From contig NZ_CP049257.1 in assembly GCF_011046535.1 (NCBI RefSeq), positions 1,364,001-1,428,000 on the forward strand: DNA of 64,000 nucleotides, given 5' to 3'. The notes below the pieces were generated by a model that saw only the letters and a program-made list of their open reading frames with translations, had not been told where the DNA came from and searched no databases. Below, in pieces: positions 50,196-59,031 of the stretch (position 1 is the stretch's first letter; every line of letters starts with the position of its first letter). Source of the stretch: Nocardioides anomalus (lineage in GTDB: Bacteria > Actinomycetota > Actinomycetes > Propionibacteriales > Nocardioidaceae). Position numbers and translations under genes: made by a program.

Positions 50196-50492
50196 GTGCA
50201 CCTCGTCCTCTCGCTCATCCACGTCGCGCTGTGGATCTTCATCGCGCTCATGTGGATCCGCTTCGTGGTCGACTGGGTGCAGGTCTTCGCGCGCAACTGG
50301 GCGCCGACCGGCTTCCTGCTCATCGTGCTGGAGGCGGTCTACTCGGTGACCGACCCGCCGATCAAGGCGCTGCGCCGCGTGGTGCCGCCGCTGCGGATCG
50401 GGACGATCGCCATCGACCTGTCCTTCATCATCGTGATGCTGGTGGCCTACATCTTGTTGTACGTCGTGGGGAACCTCCTCAACAGCGTCTGA
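50196..50492 (+). CDS. YggT-family membrane protein
   Basis: A 98-residue protein with two helices (about 1-25 and 70-94) flanking a conserved amphipathic stretch, SVTDPPIKALRRVVPPLRIG, the YggT signature. Function is uncertain; it lies between sepF and divIVA in most Gram-positive bacteria. GTG start, no strong Shine-Dalgarno. Confidence 0.9.
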   Translation: MHLVLSLIHVALWIFIALMWIRFVVDWVQVFARNWAPTGFLLIVLEAVYSVTDPPIKALRRVVPPLRIGTIAIDLSFIIVMLVAYILLYVVGNLLNSV

Positions 50493-50549
50493 TCGCCTCG
50501 CGCCGGTCTTTGCTTGCAGCACCTGTCACACCAGCCCCACGCCAGGCGC

Positions 50550-50555
50550 TACAGT
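50550..50555 (+). promoter_or_regulatory. -10 element for divIVA/wag31
   Basis: TACAGT about 95 bp before the divIVA ATG, in a 157-bp gap; the -35 is not clear. AAGGGTGGA provides the ribosome-binding site. Confidence 0.4.
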
Positions 50556-50649
50556 TCCGAGGAAGACTCGCCGGGCGCGCGCCGTAGGCGACCAAGAGCA
50601 CACCATCGTCGATCCTGGCGAACACCGATGAAGATGTAAGGGTGGAAAC

Positions 50650-51432
50650 ATGCCACTGACGCCTGAGGACGTGAGCAACAAGCGCTTCACGCCGGTCCGG
50701 CTCCGCGAGGGCTACGACATGGGTGAGGTCGACCAGTTCCTCGACGAGGTCGAGGCCGAGCTGGCCCGCCTCACCAAGGAGAACGACGACCTGCGCCAGA
50801 AGCTCGCCGCGGCCCAGACCGGTGGCGGCTCGAGCTTCCAGGACAACCCGCCCACGGCCCAGACGCCCGCCGTGCAGGAGCCGATCCGCGAGCCCGAGCC
50901 GACGCCTCCGCCCACCCCGGAGCCCACGCCCGAGCCGGTCGCCGCGGCCGCCGCGCCGGCCCCCGTCGTCGAGACCGTCCGGGTCGAGACCGTGCCGCAG
51001 GCCTCCAACGCCGCCGCCCGGCTGCTGGAGATCGCCACCCGCAACGCCGACGAGCTGGTCGACCAGGCCAAGGACGAGGCCGACAAGATCATCGGCGAGG
51101 CCCGCACCAAGGCCGAGCGCCTCGAGAGCGAGTCCAAGCAGAAGGCCGACCGCCTCGAGTCCGACGCCCGCACCCGCGCCCAGATGCTCGACTCCGAGAC
51201 CGCCGAGCGCCGCCAGCAGATGTTCGGCGAGCTCGAGCGCGAGCGCGACAAGCTCAACAGCGAGGTGGAGACGCTGCGCGCCTTCGAGCGCGAGTACCGC
51301 TCCCGCCTCAAGAGCTACTTCACCCAGCAGCTCGAGTCGCTCTCCGGCCCCGGCGAGTCCCCGGCGGCCGGCGACGAGCAGCCGCCCGCACCCAAGCGGC
51401 TGCGCTCCATCCTCGGCGAAGACGAGGTCTGA
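50650..51432 (+). CDS. divIVA: Polar growth scaffold DivIVA/Wag31
   Basis: A 260-residue coiled-coil protein that marks curved membrane at the poles and directs wall synthesis. The conserved N-terminal domain (PLTPEDVSNKRFTPVRLREG, then YDMGEVDQFLDEVEAELARL) is followed by a Pro/Glu-rich linker (about 78-108) and a long coiled coil (about 118-230, rich in ADxLxxxAKxEA heptads). A phosphorylated Thr in mycobacterial Wag31 lies in this linker region; PASTA kinases such as the one at 9049 are candidates to act on it. Confidence 0.95.
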   Translation: MPLTPEDVSNKRFTPVRLREGYDMGEVDQFLDEVEAELARLTKENDDLRQKLAAAQTGGGSSFQDNPPTAQTPAVQEPIREPEPTPPPTPEPTPEPVAAAAAPAPVVETVRVETVPQASNAAARLLEIATRNADELVDQAKDEADKIIGEARTKAERLESESKQKADRLESDARTRAQMLDSETAERRQQMFGELERERDKLNSEVETLRAFEREYRSRLKSYFTQQLESLSGPGESPAAGDEQPPAPKRLRSILGEDEV

Positions 51433-51453
51433 GAGCCCTCTCAGCAACGCCTG

Positions 51454-51496
51454 GCGCAGGTCAGGACGGTCCCAGGACCGTCCTGACCTGCGCTTT
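51454..51496 (+). terminator. Intrinsic terminator after divIVA
   Basis: Perfect 19-bp stem (GCGCAGGTCAGGACGGTCC at 51454-51472 and its complement at 51475-51493) followed by TTT. It marks the end of the dcw transcription unit and is the strongest terminator in the window. Confidence 0.85.
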
Positions 51497-51605
51497 GCCG
51501 CTCCACGACGTGAGCGCGCCTCTTGGGAACCGGGCGGTCCACCCGCTAGGTTTCCGGCCAGCAGCCGTGGTCCCCGCCACGGACCGGCCACAGGAAGGCC
51601 CACCG

Positions 51606-52652
51606 ATGGCCCGCACCACCACTCGTCGCTCCCTCGCCGGACGCGCCGCCTCCGTCGCCAAGAAGGCCGTCGGCACGGCGAAGAAGGCCGCCACCAAGAA
51701 GGCCGCCCCCGCGAAGAAGGCCGCCCCCGCGAAGAAGGCGCCGCCCGCCAAGAAGGCGGCGCCGGCGAAGAAGGCTCCCGTGAAGAAGGCGGCGCCGGCC
51801 AAGAAGGCGGCGCCGGCCAAGAAGGCGGCGCCGGCCAAGAAGGCGGCGCCGGCCAAGAAGGCGGCGCCGGCCAAGAAGGCGGCGCCGGCCAAGAAGGCCG
51901 CGCCGGCCAAGAAGGCGCCGGCGAAGAAGGCGCCGGCGAAGAAGGCGCCGGCGAAGAAGGCGCCGGCGAAGAAGGCGGCGCCGGCCGAGAAGGTGGCCTC
52001 GACCAAGCAGGTCGCCGCGAAGCCGGCCCCGTCGGCCAAGAAGGCCGCGGCCAAGAGCGCGCCGACCACCAAGGCCGCCCCGACGGCCAAGAAGGCCGCA
52101 CCTGCCCAGAAGACCGCACCCGCCCAGAAGACCGCACCGGCCAAGAAGGCCGCTCCCGCCGTGGAGGCCGCGGCCCCCGTGAAGGTCACCCCGGCCAAGA
52201 AGGCCGCCCCGGCCAAGAAGGCCGCGCCCGCGCCGGCCGCCACCAAGAAGGCGCCGCCGAGCGCGCTGGTCGTCAAGGCCGGCGAGGAGAAGTGGACCAA
52301 GGCCGAGCTCAAGCAGGTCCTGGCCCAGCTCAACGCCGAGCGTGAGCACAGCCTGGAGATCGTCGAGGCGCACTCCTCGGAGCTGACCGGCCTGATGCGC
52401 GACTCCGGTGACGGCGCCGGGCAGGACCAGGCCGACGTGGGCGCGACGACGTACGAGCGCGACCAGGAGCTGCAGGTCCTCACCATCGAGCGCGACAAGC
52501 TGGCCCAGATCGACCGGGCCCTGGCGCGCATCGACGACGGCACCTACGGCGTGTGCGAGTCGTGCGGGGAGCCCATCGGCAAGGAGCGGCTCAAGTTCAT
52601 GCCCCGTGCGACACTGTGCATGACATGCAAGCAGCGCGAGGAACGTCGCTGA
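51606..52652 (+). CDS. Histone-like Lys/Ala/Pro repeat protein with DksA/TraR zinc finger
   Basis: A 348-residue protein in two parts. Residues about 15-225 are a disordered, strongly basic tract of KKAAPA and KKAPA repeats, like eukaryotic histone H1 tails and mycobacterial HupB. The C-terminal ~120 residues are a DksA/TraR module: an alpha-helical coiled coil ([18 protein letters not shown] to about 300), then C-x2-C-x17-C-x2-C (CESC ... CMTC). DksA proteins bind RNA polymerase; the tail could tether it to DNA. The acidic tip needed for polymerase control is not obvious. AGGAAGG precedes the ATG. lspA starts within its last 28 bp. Confidence 0.85.
   Translation: MARTTTRRSLAGRAASVAKKAVGTAKKAATKKAAPAKKAAPAKKAPPAKKAAPAKKAPVKKAAPAKKAAPAKKAAPAKKAAPAKKAAPAKKAAPAKKAAPAKKAPAKKAPAKKAPAKKAPAKKAAPAEKVASTKQVAAKPAPSAKKAAAKSAPTTKAAPTAKKAAPAQKTAPAQKTAPAKKAAPAVEAAAPVKVTPAKKAAPAKKAAPAPAATKKAPPSALVVKAGEEKWTKAELKQVLAQLNAEREHSLEIVEAHSSELTGLMRDSGDGAGQDQADVGATTYERDQELQVLTIERDKLAQIDRALARIDDGTYGVCESCGEPIGKERLKFMPRATLCMTCKQREERR
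51700..51985 (+). repeat. In-frame tandem repeats in the histone-like gene
   Basis: About six tandem copies of an 18-bp unit (AAGAAGGCGGCGCCGGCC, coding KKAAPA) around 51784-51905, then about four 15-bp units (AAGAAGGCGCCGGCG, KKAPA) around 51911-51975. The DNA copies are nearly identical, so length change by slippage is likely and the copy number may be mis-assembled. Confidence 0.85.
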
Positions 52653-53218
52653 GTCCGGACGACTCCAGCCTCACCGACACCCGGTCCCACCCCTCCGGAC
52701 TCGCCGTCCGGAGCCTGCTGGTCCTCTGCTTCGCCCTGCCGTACGCCGTCGACCAGCTCACCAAGTGGCTGGCGGTCGACCGGCTCACCGGCGAGCCCGA
52801 CCGGAGTCTGGTCGGCGACCTCCTGGTCCTGCACCTGACCCGCAACGCGGGCGCGGCGTTCAGCACCGGCACGGGCTACACCGAGCTGTTCTCGGTGCTC
52901 GCCATCATCGCGGTCTGCGTGGTGCTGTGGCTGAGCCGCCGGGTGCGCAGCCTGCTGTGGGCGGCGGCGTTCGGGCTGCTGCTGGCCGGGATCCTCGGCA
53001 ACCTCACCGACCGGGTGTTCCGCGACCCGGGCGTGCTGCGCGGGCACGTCGTCGACTTCCTCATGCTGCCGAACTGGCCGGTCTTCAACGTCGCCGACGT
53101 CTGCATCAACGTCGCCGCGGCCCTCATCCTCATCCAGGCGTTCCGGGCCGTCCGGCTCGACGGCACGCGCGCGGAGAAGGACGAGGACGGGGCGCACGCG
53201 GCCGGGGACGCCGAGTGA
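52625..53218 (+). CDS. lspA: Lipoprotein signal peptidase
   Basis: Cleaves signal peptides of diacylglyceryl-modified prolipoproteins. The 197-residue aspartyl protease has four membrane helices; the catalytic Asp pair is in GNLTDRV and FNVADVCIN, with TRNAGAAFS and KWLAV as further family blocks. The ATG at 52625 overlaps the preceding gene by 28 bp; a start a little later is possible since the first ~25 residues are not conserved. Overlaps the pseudouridine synthase gene by GTGA. Confidence 0.93.
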   Translation: MQAARGTSLSPDDSSLTDTRSHPSGLAVRSLLVLCFALPYAVDQLTKWLAVDRLTGEPDRSLVGDLLVLHLTRNAGAAFSTGTGYTELFSVLAIIAVCVVLWLSRRVRSLLWAAAFGLLLAGILGNLTDRVFRDPGVLRGHVVDFLMLPNWPVFNVADVCINVAAALILIQAFRAVRLDGTRAEKDEDGAHAAGDAE

Positions 53219-54150
53219 CCCAGCTCGACCACCGCACGCTCCCGGTGCCGGACGGGCTCGCCGGCGAGCGCGTCGACGCCGCGATGGCGCAGATGTTCGG
53301 CCTGAGCCGGACCCGCGCGGCCGACCTCATCGCGCGCGGCATGGTCCTGGTCGACGGCGCCGAGGCGGCCAAGAGCGACCGGGTCCTGGCCGGCGCCCTG
53401 CTCGACGTGGAGATCCCGGTCGAGGTCGACCCGCTCGCCGTCGTACCCCAAGAGGTCGAGGGCATCCAGATCCTCCACGACGACTCCTCGATCGTGGTGA
53501 TCAGCAAGCCGGTCGGCGTGGCCGTGCACCCCTCGCCCGGCTGGACCGGCCCCACCGTCGTCGGCCACCTGGCCGCGGCCGGGTTCGAGATCGCCACCAG
53601 CGGCGCCTCCGAGCGGCAGGGCATCGTGCAGCGCCTGGACGTCGGTACGTCGGGCGTCATGGTCATCTGCAAGTCCGAGCACGCCTACTCCGTGCTCAAG
53701 CAGGCCTTCCGCGACCGCGAGATCGACAAGGTCTACCACGCGCTCGTGCAGGGCCACCCCGACCCGCTCGAGGGCACCGTCGACGCCCCGATCGGCCGGC
53801 ACCCGAAGGCGGACTACAAGTTCGCGGTCATGGCCGACGGCCGCCCCAGCGTCACGCACTACGCGACCCTCGAGGCCCACCGCTTCGCCAGCCTGCTCGA
53901 GGTCCACCTCGAGACCGGCCGCACCCACCAGATCCGCGTCCACATGGCCGCCCTCAAGCACCCCTGTGTCGGCGACCTGACCTACGGCGCCGACCCCACC
54001 CTGGCCAAGCGCTTCGGCCTGGAGCGCCAGTGGCTGCACGCCGTACGCCTCGGCTTCACCCACCCCGACACCGGCGAGCACGTCGAGTACTCCTCCGACT
54101 ACCCCGACGACCTGGCCCACGCCCTCGAGCTGGTCCGCAGTGCCGACTGA
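53215..54150 (+). CDS. RluA-family 23S rRNA pseudouridine synthase
   Basis: A 311-residue enzyme that isomerises uridines in rRNA, most like RluD. An S4 RNA-binding domain (about 15-75, [19 protein letters not shown]) precedes the catalytic domain with the nucleophilic Asp in [14 protein letters not shown] (about 143) and the closing [18 protein letters not shown]. The usual HRLD is QRLD here. In actinobacteria it typically lies between lspA and dnaE, as here. Confidence 0.92.
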   Translation: MTQLDHRTLPVPDGLAGERVDAAMAQMFGLSRTRAADLIARGMVLVDGAEAAKSDRVLAGALLDVEIPVEVDPLAVVPQEVEGIQILHDDSSIVVISKPVGVAVHPSPGWTGPTVVGHLAAAGFEIATSGASERQGIVQRLDVGTSGVMVICKSEHAYSVLKQAFRDREIDKVYHALVQGHPDPLEGTVDAPIGRHPKADYKFAVMADGRPSVTHYATLEAHRFASLLEVHLETGRTHQIRVHMAALKHPCVGDLTYGADPTLAKRFGLERQWLHAVRLGFTHPDTGEHVEYSSDYPDDLAHALELVRSAD

Positions 54151-54838
54151 CCCGGACCTGACCCTCCGCCCCGCCGACGGGTCCGACGCCGACCTCGTCG
54201 CCGAGGTCCACCTCGCCTCGCGCCGCGCCGCCCCCATGCCGCCCGGCGTCCACACCGACGACGACGTCCGCCACTGGCTCGCCGGCCGCCTCACCCAGGA
54301 CACCGTCTGGCTGGCCGAACGCGCGGGCGACCCCGTCGGCTACGCCCGCTTCACCGACACCTGGCTCGACGACCTGTACGTCGTCCCCACCGCCGCCCGC
54401 CGCGGCGTCGGCTCGGCCCTCCTCGACCTGGTCAAGGCCCACCGCTCGGCCGGCTTCTGCCTCTGGGTCTTCGAGATGAACACCCCCGCCCGCGCCTTCT
54501 ACCGCCGCCACGGCCTCGTCGAGCTCGAACGCACCGACGGCAGCGCCAACGAGGAACGAGCCCCCGACCTCCGGCTGGCCTGGCCCGGCCACGATCCCGT
54601 CGCGTTCTTCCGAGGCCTCATCGACGAGGTCGACACCGACCTCGGCGACCTCCTCAACCGCCGCGCCGCCCTCACCCGCGCCGTCCAGGACCACAAGCCC
54701 TCCACGAACCGCGACCCGGCCCGCGAACGCGAGATCGTCGAGGCCCTGGCCCTCCGTGCGCCGACCCTCGGCGAGGAGCGGCTGACCCGCATCGTGCACG
54801 CGATCATCACCGAGAGCCTCGAGGCTTCTGCAGGCTGA
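54140..54838 (+). CDS. GNAT acetyltransferase fused to AroQ-type chorismate mutase
   Basis: A 232-residue two-domain protein. Residues 6-147 are a GNAT fold with the acetyl-CoA loop in [16 protein letters not shown] (about 82-97) and [15 protein letters not shown]. Residues about 152-232 match the helical AroQ chorismate mutase: Arg158, Arg174/175 (LLNRRAAL), Lys186, Asp192, Arg195 and Glu196 (RDPARERE) and Ser226 line up with the E. coli active-site positions. The first domain would acetylate an unknown amine; the second converts chorismate to prephenate for Phe/Tyr synthesis. GTG start overlaps the pseudouridine synthase gene by 11 bp. Repeat B copy 2 follows about 70 bp downstream. Confidence 0.85.
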   Translation: MPTDPDLTLRPADGSDADLVAEVHLASRRAAPMPPGVHTDDDVRHWLAGRLTQDTVWLAERAGDPVGYARFTDTWLDDLYVVPTAARRGVGSALLDLVKAHRSAGFCLWVFEMNTPARAFYRRHGLVELERTDGSANEERAPDLRLAWPGHDPVAFFRGLIDEVDTDLGDLLNRRAALTRAVQDHKPSTNRDPAREREIVEALALRAPTLGEERLTRIVHAIITESLEASAG

Positions 54839-54911
54839 GACCATCGGGTCCTTCCTCCCCGCCGCCGCCCAGGTCCCCCGGGATGGGAAAGCGAGGGCGG
54901 GCGGTCACCAC

Positions 54912-55260
54912 TAAACTTGTAACGCTCAGTTGTCGGATGTTCCGACCCGTTGCAGGGGGTCGGAAGTTCCCGTAACTGAGCGTTACAAGCGGGGGCGGCG
55001 GGGGCGGCTGCGGAGCAGCTGACCCGCGGCCGCCCCACCCACCCACGTGAAGGCGGAGGCGACGGCCACGCGCCGGACCCGGCCGCCTGTGGGCTGACCC
55101 GGCCACCGCCGGGCCGGGGTTCGCCGTCGAAGGCTGGACCCGCGGCGTGGGGCACGCACACCCAACGCAACCACGCTGGGAGCAGTCGCGTGCAACACGG
55201 CGTCGGTTGCCTTCGGCGGTGAACACCGGATCCGGCGGGGGCCGGGTCAGCCCACAGGGG
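54912..55260. repeat. Repeat family B, copy 2 (inverted, with 74-nt hairpin)
   Basis: Reverse-complement counterpart of 2969-3305. Reading the minus strand, CTGTGGGCTGACCCGGCC, the ~40-bp core (about 55152-55205), the linker CTCCGCCTTCACG and finally the 74-nt hairpin follow in the same order as in copy 1. The core is almost perfectly conserved while the flanks drift. No gene lies in 54839-55482; besides the repeat it holds the promoter elements at 55315-55336 and 55395-55400 and one 17-codon frame. Confidence 0.85.
54916..54989. repeat. 74-nt palindromic hairpin within repeat B copy 2
   Basis: Outer arms CTTGTAACGCTCAGTT/AACTGAGCGTTACAAG pair perfectly, the inner stem is TTCCGACCC/GGGTCGGAA, and the loop region is GTTGCAGG. 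Same 74-nt length as 3232-3305. It lies 78 bp after the acetyltransferase-chorismate mutase gene. Confidence 0.85.
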
Positions 55261-55314
55261 GCCACCACAACGAGCAGCGGTGCCACGAGCCGCAGCACCC
55301 AGCAGAAGACCCAC

Positions 55315-55336
55315 TGTCGGTGCCCTCGAATACCGT
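55315..55336 (+). promoter_or_regulatory. PafBC-type (RecA-NDp) promoter upstream of dnaE
   Basis: TGTCGGTG, eight bases (CCCTCGAA), then TACCGT: a match to the damage-inducible TTGTCRGTG-N8-TANNNT promoter except for C at the first T. Transcription would start near 55343, directly at an ATG (55344) that opens a 17-codon Pro-rich frame, and could run on to dnaE 140 bp away. Confidence 0.7.
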
Positions 55337-55394
55337 CACCGACATGCTCAAGGACCCGCCCGAACCACATCCACCACCACGTCCCCCGACGACG

Positions 55395-55400
55395 TAGGCT
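55395..55400 (+). promoter_or_regulatory. -10 element of a probable housekeeping dnaE promoter
   Basis: TAGGCT about 83 bp before the dnaE GTG. It overlaps the stop codon of the 17-codon frame. Confidence 0.45.
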
Positions 55401-55482
55401 GGCCCCCTTCCCCCAGGTCCGTCGGCTCACCGTCGACCCCCTGTAGTCCGCACGCCCGCACGACGGTCCGGAAGGCAGCCGC

Positions 55483-58400
55483 GTGAGCAACGACTCGTTC
55501 GTCCACTTGCACGTCCACACCGAGTACTCCATGCTCGACGGTGCCTCCCTGCTCGACGGCCTGTTCGAGCGCGTGGTGGACCAGGGGATGCCGGCGATCG
55601 CGATGACCGACCACGGCAACCTGCACGGTGCCTACGACTTCTGGGCCAAGGCCAAGCGCGCGGGGGTCAACCCGATCATCGGGATCGAGGCCTACATCGC
55701 GCCGCAGGTGCACCGCTCGGAGCGCAAGCGGGTGCGGTGGGGCAAGGGCGACCTGGCCGAGGAGGGTGGCGACGACGTCGCCGGCGGTGGCGCCTACACC
55801 CACATGACGATCTGGTCGGAGACGACCGAGGGCATGCACAACCTGTTCCGGCTGAGCAGCCGGTCCAGCCTCGAGGGCTACTACTACAAGCCGCGCGCCG
55901 ACCGCGAGCTGCTCAACCAGTACGCCCCCGGCCTCATCGCCACGACCGGCTGCCCGTCGGGGGAGATCCAGACCCGCCTGCGCCTGGGCCAGTACGACGA
56001 GGCGCGCAAGTCCGCCGCGGAGTTCCAGGAGATCTTCGGCAAGGACAACTTCTTCCTCGAGCTGATGGACCACGACATCGGCATCGAGAAGCGCACCCGC
56101 GAGGACCTGCTGCGGCTCGGCAAGGAGCTGGGCATCCGGCCGGTGGCGACCAACGACTCGCACTACAACAACCCCGAGGACGCCTCGACCCAGGACGCGC
56201 TCATCTGCGTGGCCTCGGGCAAGACGATCTCCGACCCCAAGCGGCTCAAGTTCGACGGCGGCGGCTACTACATCAAGTCCGCGGCCGAGATGCGGGCGCT
56301 GTGGGCCGACAAGCACGGGATGCCGGAGGCCTGCGACAACACCCTCGAGATCGCCGAGCGGTGCTCGGTGGAGTTCGTGGAGTCCACGGGCGGCTACATG
56401 GCGCGCGCGGACGTGCCGGCGGGGGAGACCGAGGAGTCGTGGTTCCGCGCGGAGGTGTGGCGCGGGATCGAGGCGCGCTACCCGGGCGAGCTGCTGACCC
56501 AGGACGTCAAGGACCGCGTCGAGATGGAGCTCGCGGTCATCACGACCAAGGGCTACTGCGGCTACTACCTCGTGGTCGCCGACTTCATCAACTGGTCCAA
56601 GGAGAACGGCATCCGGGTGGGCCCGGGCCGCGGGTCCGGTGCGGGCTCGATCGCGGCGTACGCCCTGCGCATCACCGACCTGTGCCCGCTCGAGCACGGC
56701 CTGATCTTCGAGCGCTTCCTCAACCCCGAGCGCCCCTCGATGCCCGACTTCGACATCGACTTCGACGAGCGCCGGCGCGGCGAGGTCATCCAGTACGTCT
56801 CGGCCAAGTACGGCACCGACCGGGTCGCCCAGATCGCGACGTTCGGCCGGATCAAGGCCAAGCAGGCCATCAAGGACGCCGCGCGCGTGCTCGACCACGG
56901 CTTCGCGGTGGGCGACCGGATCACCAAGGCGCTGCCGGCCGACGTGATGGGCAAGGGCGTGCCCCTCAAGGCGCTGTTCGACCGCGAGCACAAGCGCTAC
57001 GGCGAGGGCCAGGACTTCCGCCAGCTGCACGAGAACGAGGTCGACGTCCGGACGATCTACGAGACCGCGGTCGGCCTCGAGGGCCAGATCCGCCAGTGGG
57101 GCGTGCACGCGGCCGGCGTGATCATGTCCAGCGACCCGCTGATCGACATCGTCCCGATCATGAAGCGCGAGCAGGACGGCGCGATCATCACCCAGTTCGA
57201 CTACCCGATGTGCGAGGCGCTCGGGCTGGTCAAGATGGACTTCCTGGGCCTGCGCAACCTCACCGTCCTCGACGACGCCCTCGAGCACATCCGCAACAAC
57301 CGCGGCGAGACGGTGGTCCTCGAGGAGCTGACCTTCGACGACCAGGCGACCTACGACCTGCTCTCGCGCGGCGACACCCTCGGCGTCTTCCAGCTCGACG
57401 GCGGGCCGATGCGCGCGCTGCTGCGCAGCATGCGCCCGGACAAGTTCGCCGACATCTCCGCCGTCGGCGCGCTCTACCGGCCGGGCCCGATGGGCGCGGA
57501 CTCGCACAACAAGTACGCCCGCCGCAAGAACGGCCGCGAGCCGATCGACCCGATCCACCCCGAGCTGGCCGAGGCGCTCGAGCCGGTGCTGGGGGAGACC
57601 TACGGCCTGATCGTCTACCAAGAGCAGGTCATGGAGATCGCGCAGGTCCTGGCCGGCTTCTCGCTCGGACAGGCGGACAACCTGCGGCGCGCGATGGGCA
57701 AGAAGAAGAAGGAGGAGCTGGACAAGCAGTACGCCGGCTTCCAGCAGGGCATGCTTGAGCGCGGCTACTCCCAGGCCGCGATCACCACGCTGTGGGAGAT
57801 CCTGCTGCCCTTCTCCGACTACGCCTTCAACAAGGCCCACTCCGCGGCGTACGGCGTCGTGTCGTACTGGACCGCCTACCTCAAGGCCAACTACCCGGCC
57901 GAGTACATGGCGGCCCTGCTGACCAGCGTCAAGGACGACAAGGACAAGTCGGCGATCTACCTCAACGAGTGCCGCAAGATGAAGATCCAGGTGCTCCCGC
58001 CCGACGTCAACGAGTCCCAGGCCAACTTCGCCCCGGTCGGCCACGACATCCGCTTCGGGCTGACCGCGATCCGCAACGTCGGCCACAACGTCGTCGAGGG
58101 CATCGTGGCCGCGCGCCAGGAGAAGGGCCGCTACGTCGACTTCAACGACTTCCTGGAGAAGGTCCCCGCGCTGGTCTGCAACAAGCGCGTGGTCGAGTCG
58201 CTGGTCAAGGCGGGCGCCTTCGACGACATGAAGCACAAGCGGCGCGCGCTGGTGGCCATCCACGAGCAGGCCGTCGACCAGTACGTCGACATCAAGCGCA
58301 ACGAGGCGATCGGCCAGGACTCGCTGTTCGGCGGCGTCGACGACACCTCGGGCTTCGGGGTCTCGGTGACCATCCCCGAGGAGATCGAGGAGTGGGACAA

Positions 58401-59031
58401 GACCACGCTGCTCGGCCACGAGCGGGACATGCTCGGGCTCTACGTCTCCGACCACCCGCTGCTGGGCCTGGAGCACGTGCTCTCGCAGGGCACCGACTGC
58501 ACGGTGGGTCAGCTGCTGCTCGACGAGGAGCGCCCGCACGGCTCGACGGTCACCGTCGCCGGACTGGTCACCTCGGTGCAGCGCAAGATCACCAAGCGCG
58601 GCGACACCTGGGCCACCATCACGCTGGAGGACCTGGAGGGCGGCATCGAGGTGCTGCTGTTCCCGAGCACCTACCAGCTGGCCAGCACGCTGCTGATGGA
58701 GGACAGCATCCTGCGCATCCGCGGGTCGCTGTCGCGCGACAAGGAGCAGCCCGAGCTGCGCGCCCAGGAGGTCACCGCTCCCGACATCTCCGACGGCCCG
58801 AGCGGCCCGGTCGTGATCAGCCTGCCCTCGACCCGGTGCACCCCGCCGACGATCTCGCAGCTCAAGGACGTCCTCGGCACCCACCCTGGGGTCACCGAGG
58901 TCCGGCTGCGACTCTTGACGCGTGAGAAGACCACGGTCATGCGGCTCGACGACCGGCTCCGGGTCACCCCGAGCCCGGCGCTGTTCGCCGACCTCAAGCA
59001 GCTGCTGGGCCCGGGATGTCTGACGGGCTGA
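55483..59031 (+). CDS. dnaE: Replicative DNA polymerase III alpha subunit
   Basis: The 1,182-residue chromosomal replicase (DnaE1). PHP domain at the N-terminus (FVHLHVHTEYSMLDGASLLD) with an intact metal site (TDHGNLHG, and NDSHY), which in actinobacteria gives proofreading. Polymerase Asp residues are in PDFDIDFDE (about 419-423) and VKMDFLGLRNL (about 584). The helix-hairpin-helix and OB domains follow (about 830-1,080). GTG start. A damage-type promoter motif and a TAGGCT -10 lie upstream, plus repeat B. Confidence 0.96.
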   Translation: MSNDSFVHLHVHTEYSMLDGASLLDGLFERVVDQGMPAIAMTDHGNLHGAYDFWAKAKRAGVNPIIGIEAYIAPQVHRSERKRVRWGKGDLAEEGGDDVAGGGAYTHMTIWSETTEGMHNLFRLSSRSSLEGYYYKPRADRELLNQYAPGLIATTGCPSGEIQTRLRLGQYDEARKSAAEFQEIFGKDNFFLELMDHDIGIEKRTREDLLRLGKELGIRPVATNDSHYNNPEDASTQDALICVASGKTISDPKRLKFDGGGYYIKSAAEMRALWADKHGMPEACDNTLEIAERCSVEFVESTGGYMARADVPAGETEESWFRAEVWRGIEARYPGELLTQDVKDRVEMELAVITTKGYCGYYLVVADFINWSKENGIRVGPGRGSGAGSIAAYALRITDLCPLEHGLIFERFLNPERPSMPDFDIDFDERRRGEVIQYVSAKYGTDRVAQIATFGRIKAKQAIKDAARVLDHGFAVGDRITKALPADVMGKGVPLKALFDREHKRYGEGQDFRQLHENEVDVRTIYETAVGLEGQIRQWGVHAAGVIMSSDPLIDIVPIMKREQDGAIITQFDYPMCEALGLVKMDFLGLRNLTVLDDALEHIRNNRGETVVLEELTFDDQATYDLLSRGDTLGVFQLDGGPMRALLRSMRPDKFADISAVGALYRPGPMGADSHNKYARRKNGREPIDPIHPELAEALEPVLGETYGLIVYQEQVMEIAQVLAGFSLGQADNLRRAMGKKKKEELDKQYAGFQQGMLERGYSQAAITTLWEILLPFSDYAFNKAHSAAYGVVSYWTAYLKANYPAEYMAALLTSVKDDKDKSAIYLNECRKMKIQVLPPDVNESQANFAPVGHDIRFGLTAIRNVGHNVVEGIVAARQEKGRYVDFNDFLEKVPALVCNKRVVESLVKAGAFDDMKHKRRALVAIHEQAVDQYVDIKRNEAIGQDSLFGGVDDTSGFGVSVTIPEEIEEWDKTTLLGHERDMLGLYVSDHPLLGLEHVLSQGTDCTVGQLLLDEERPHGSTVTVAGLVTSVQRKITKRGDTWATITLEDLEGGIEVLLFPSTYQLASTLLMEDSILRIRGSLSRDKEQPELRAQEVTAPDISDGPSGPVVISLPSTRCTPPTISQLKDVLGTHPGVTEVRLRLLTREKTTVMRLDDRLRVTPSPALFADLKQLLGPGCLTG

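Noticed and set aside
50479..52137. Minus-strand frame of Ser/Pro/Trp repeats opposite the histone-like gene
   Set aside because: It is the antisense reading of the KKAAPA codon repeats and of divIVA; the plus-strand proteins are clearly real.
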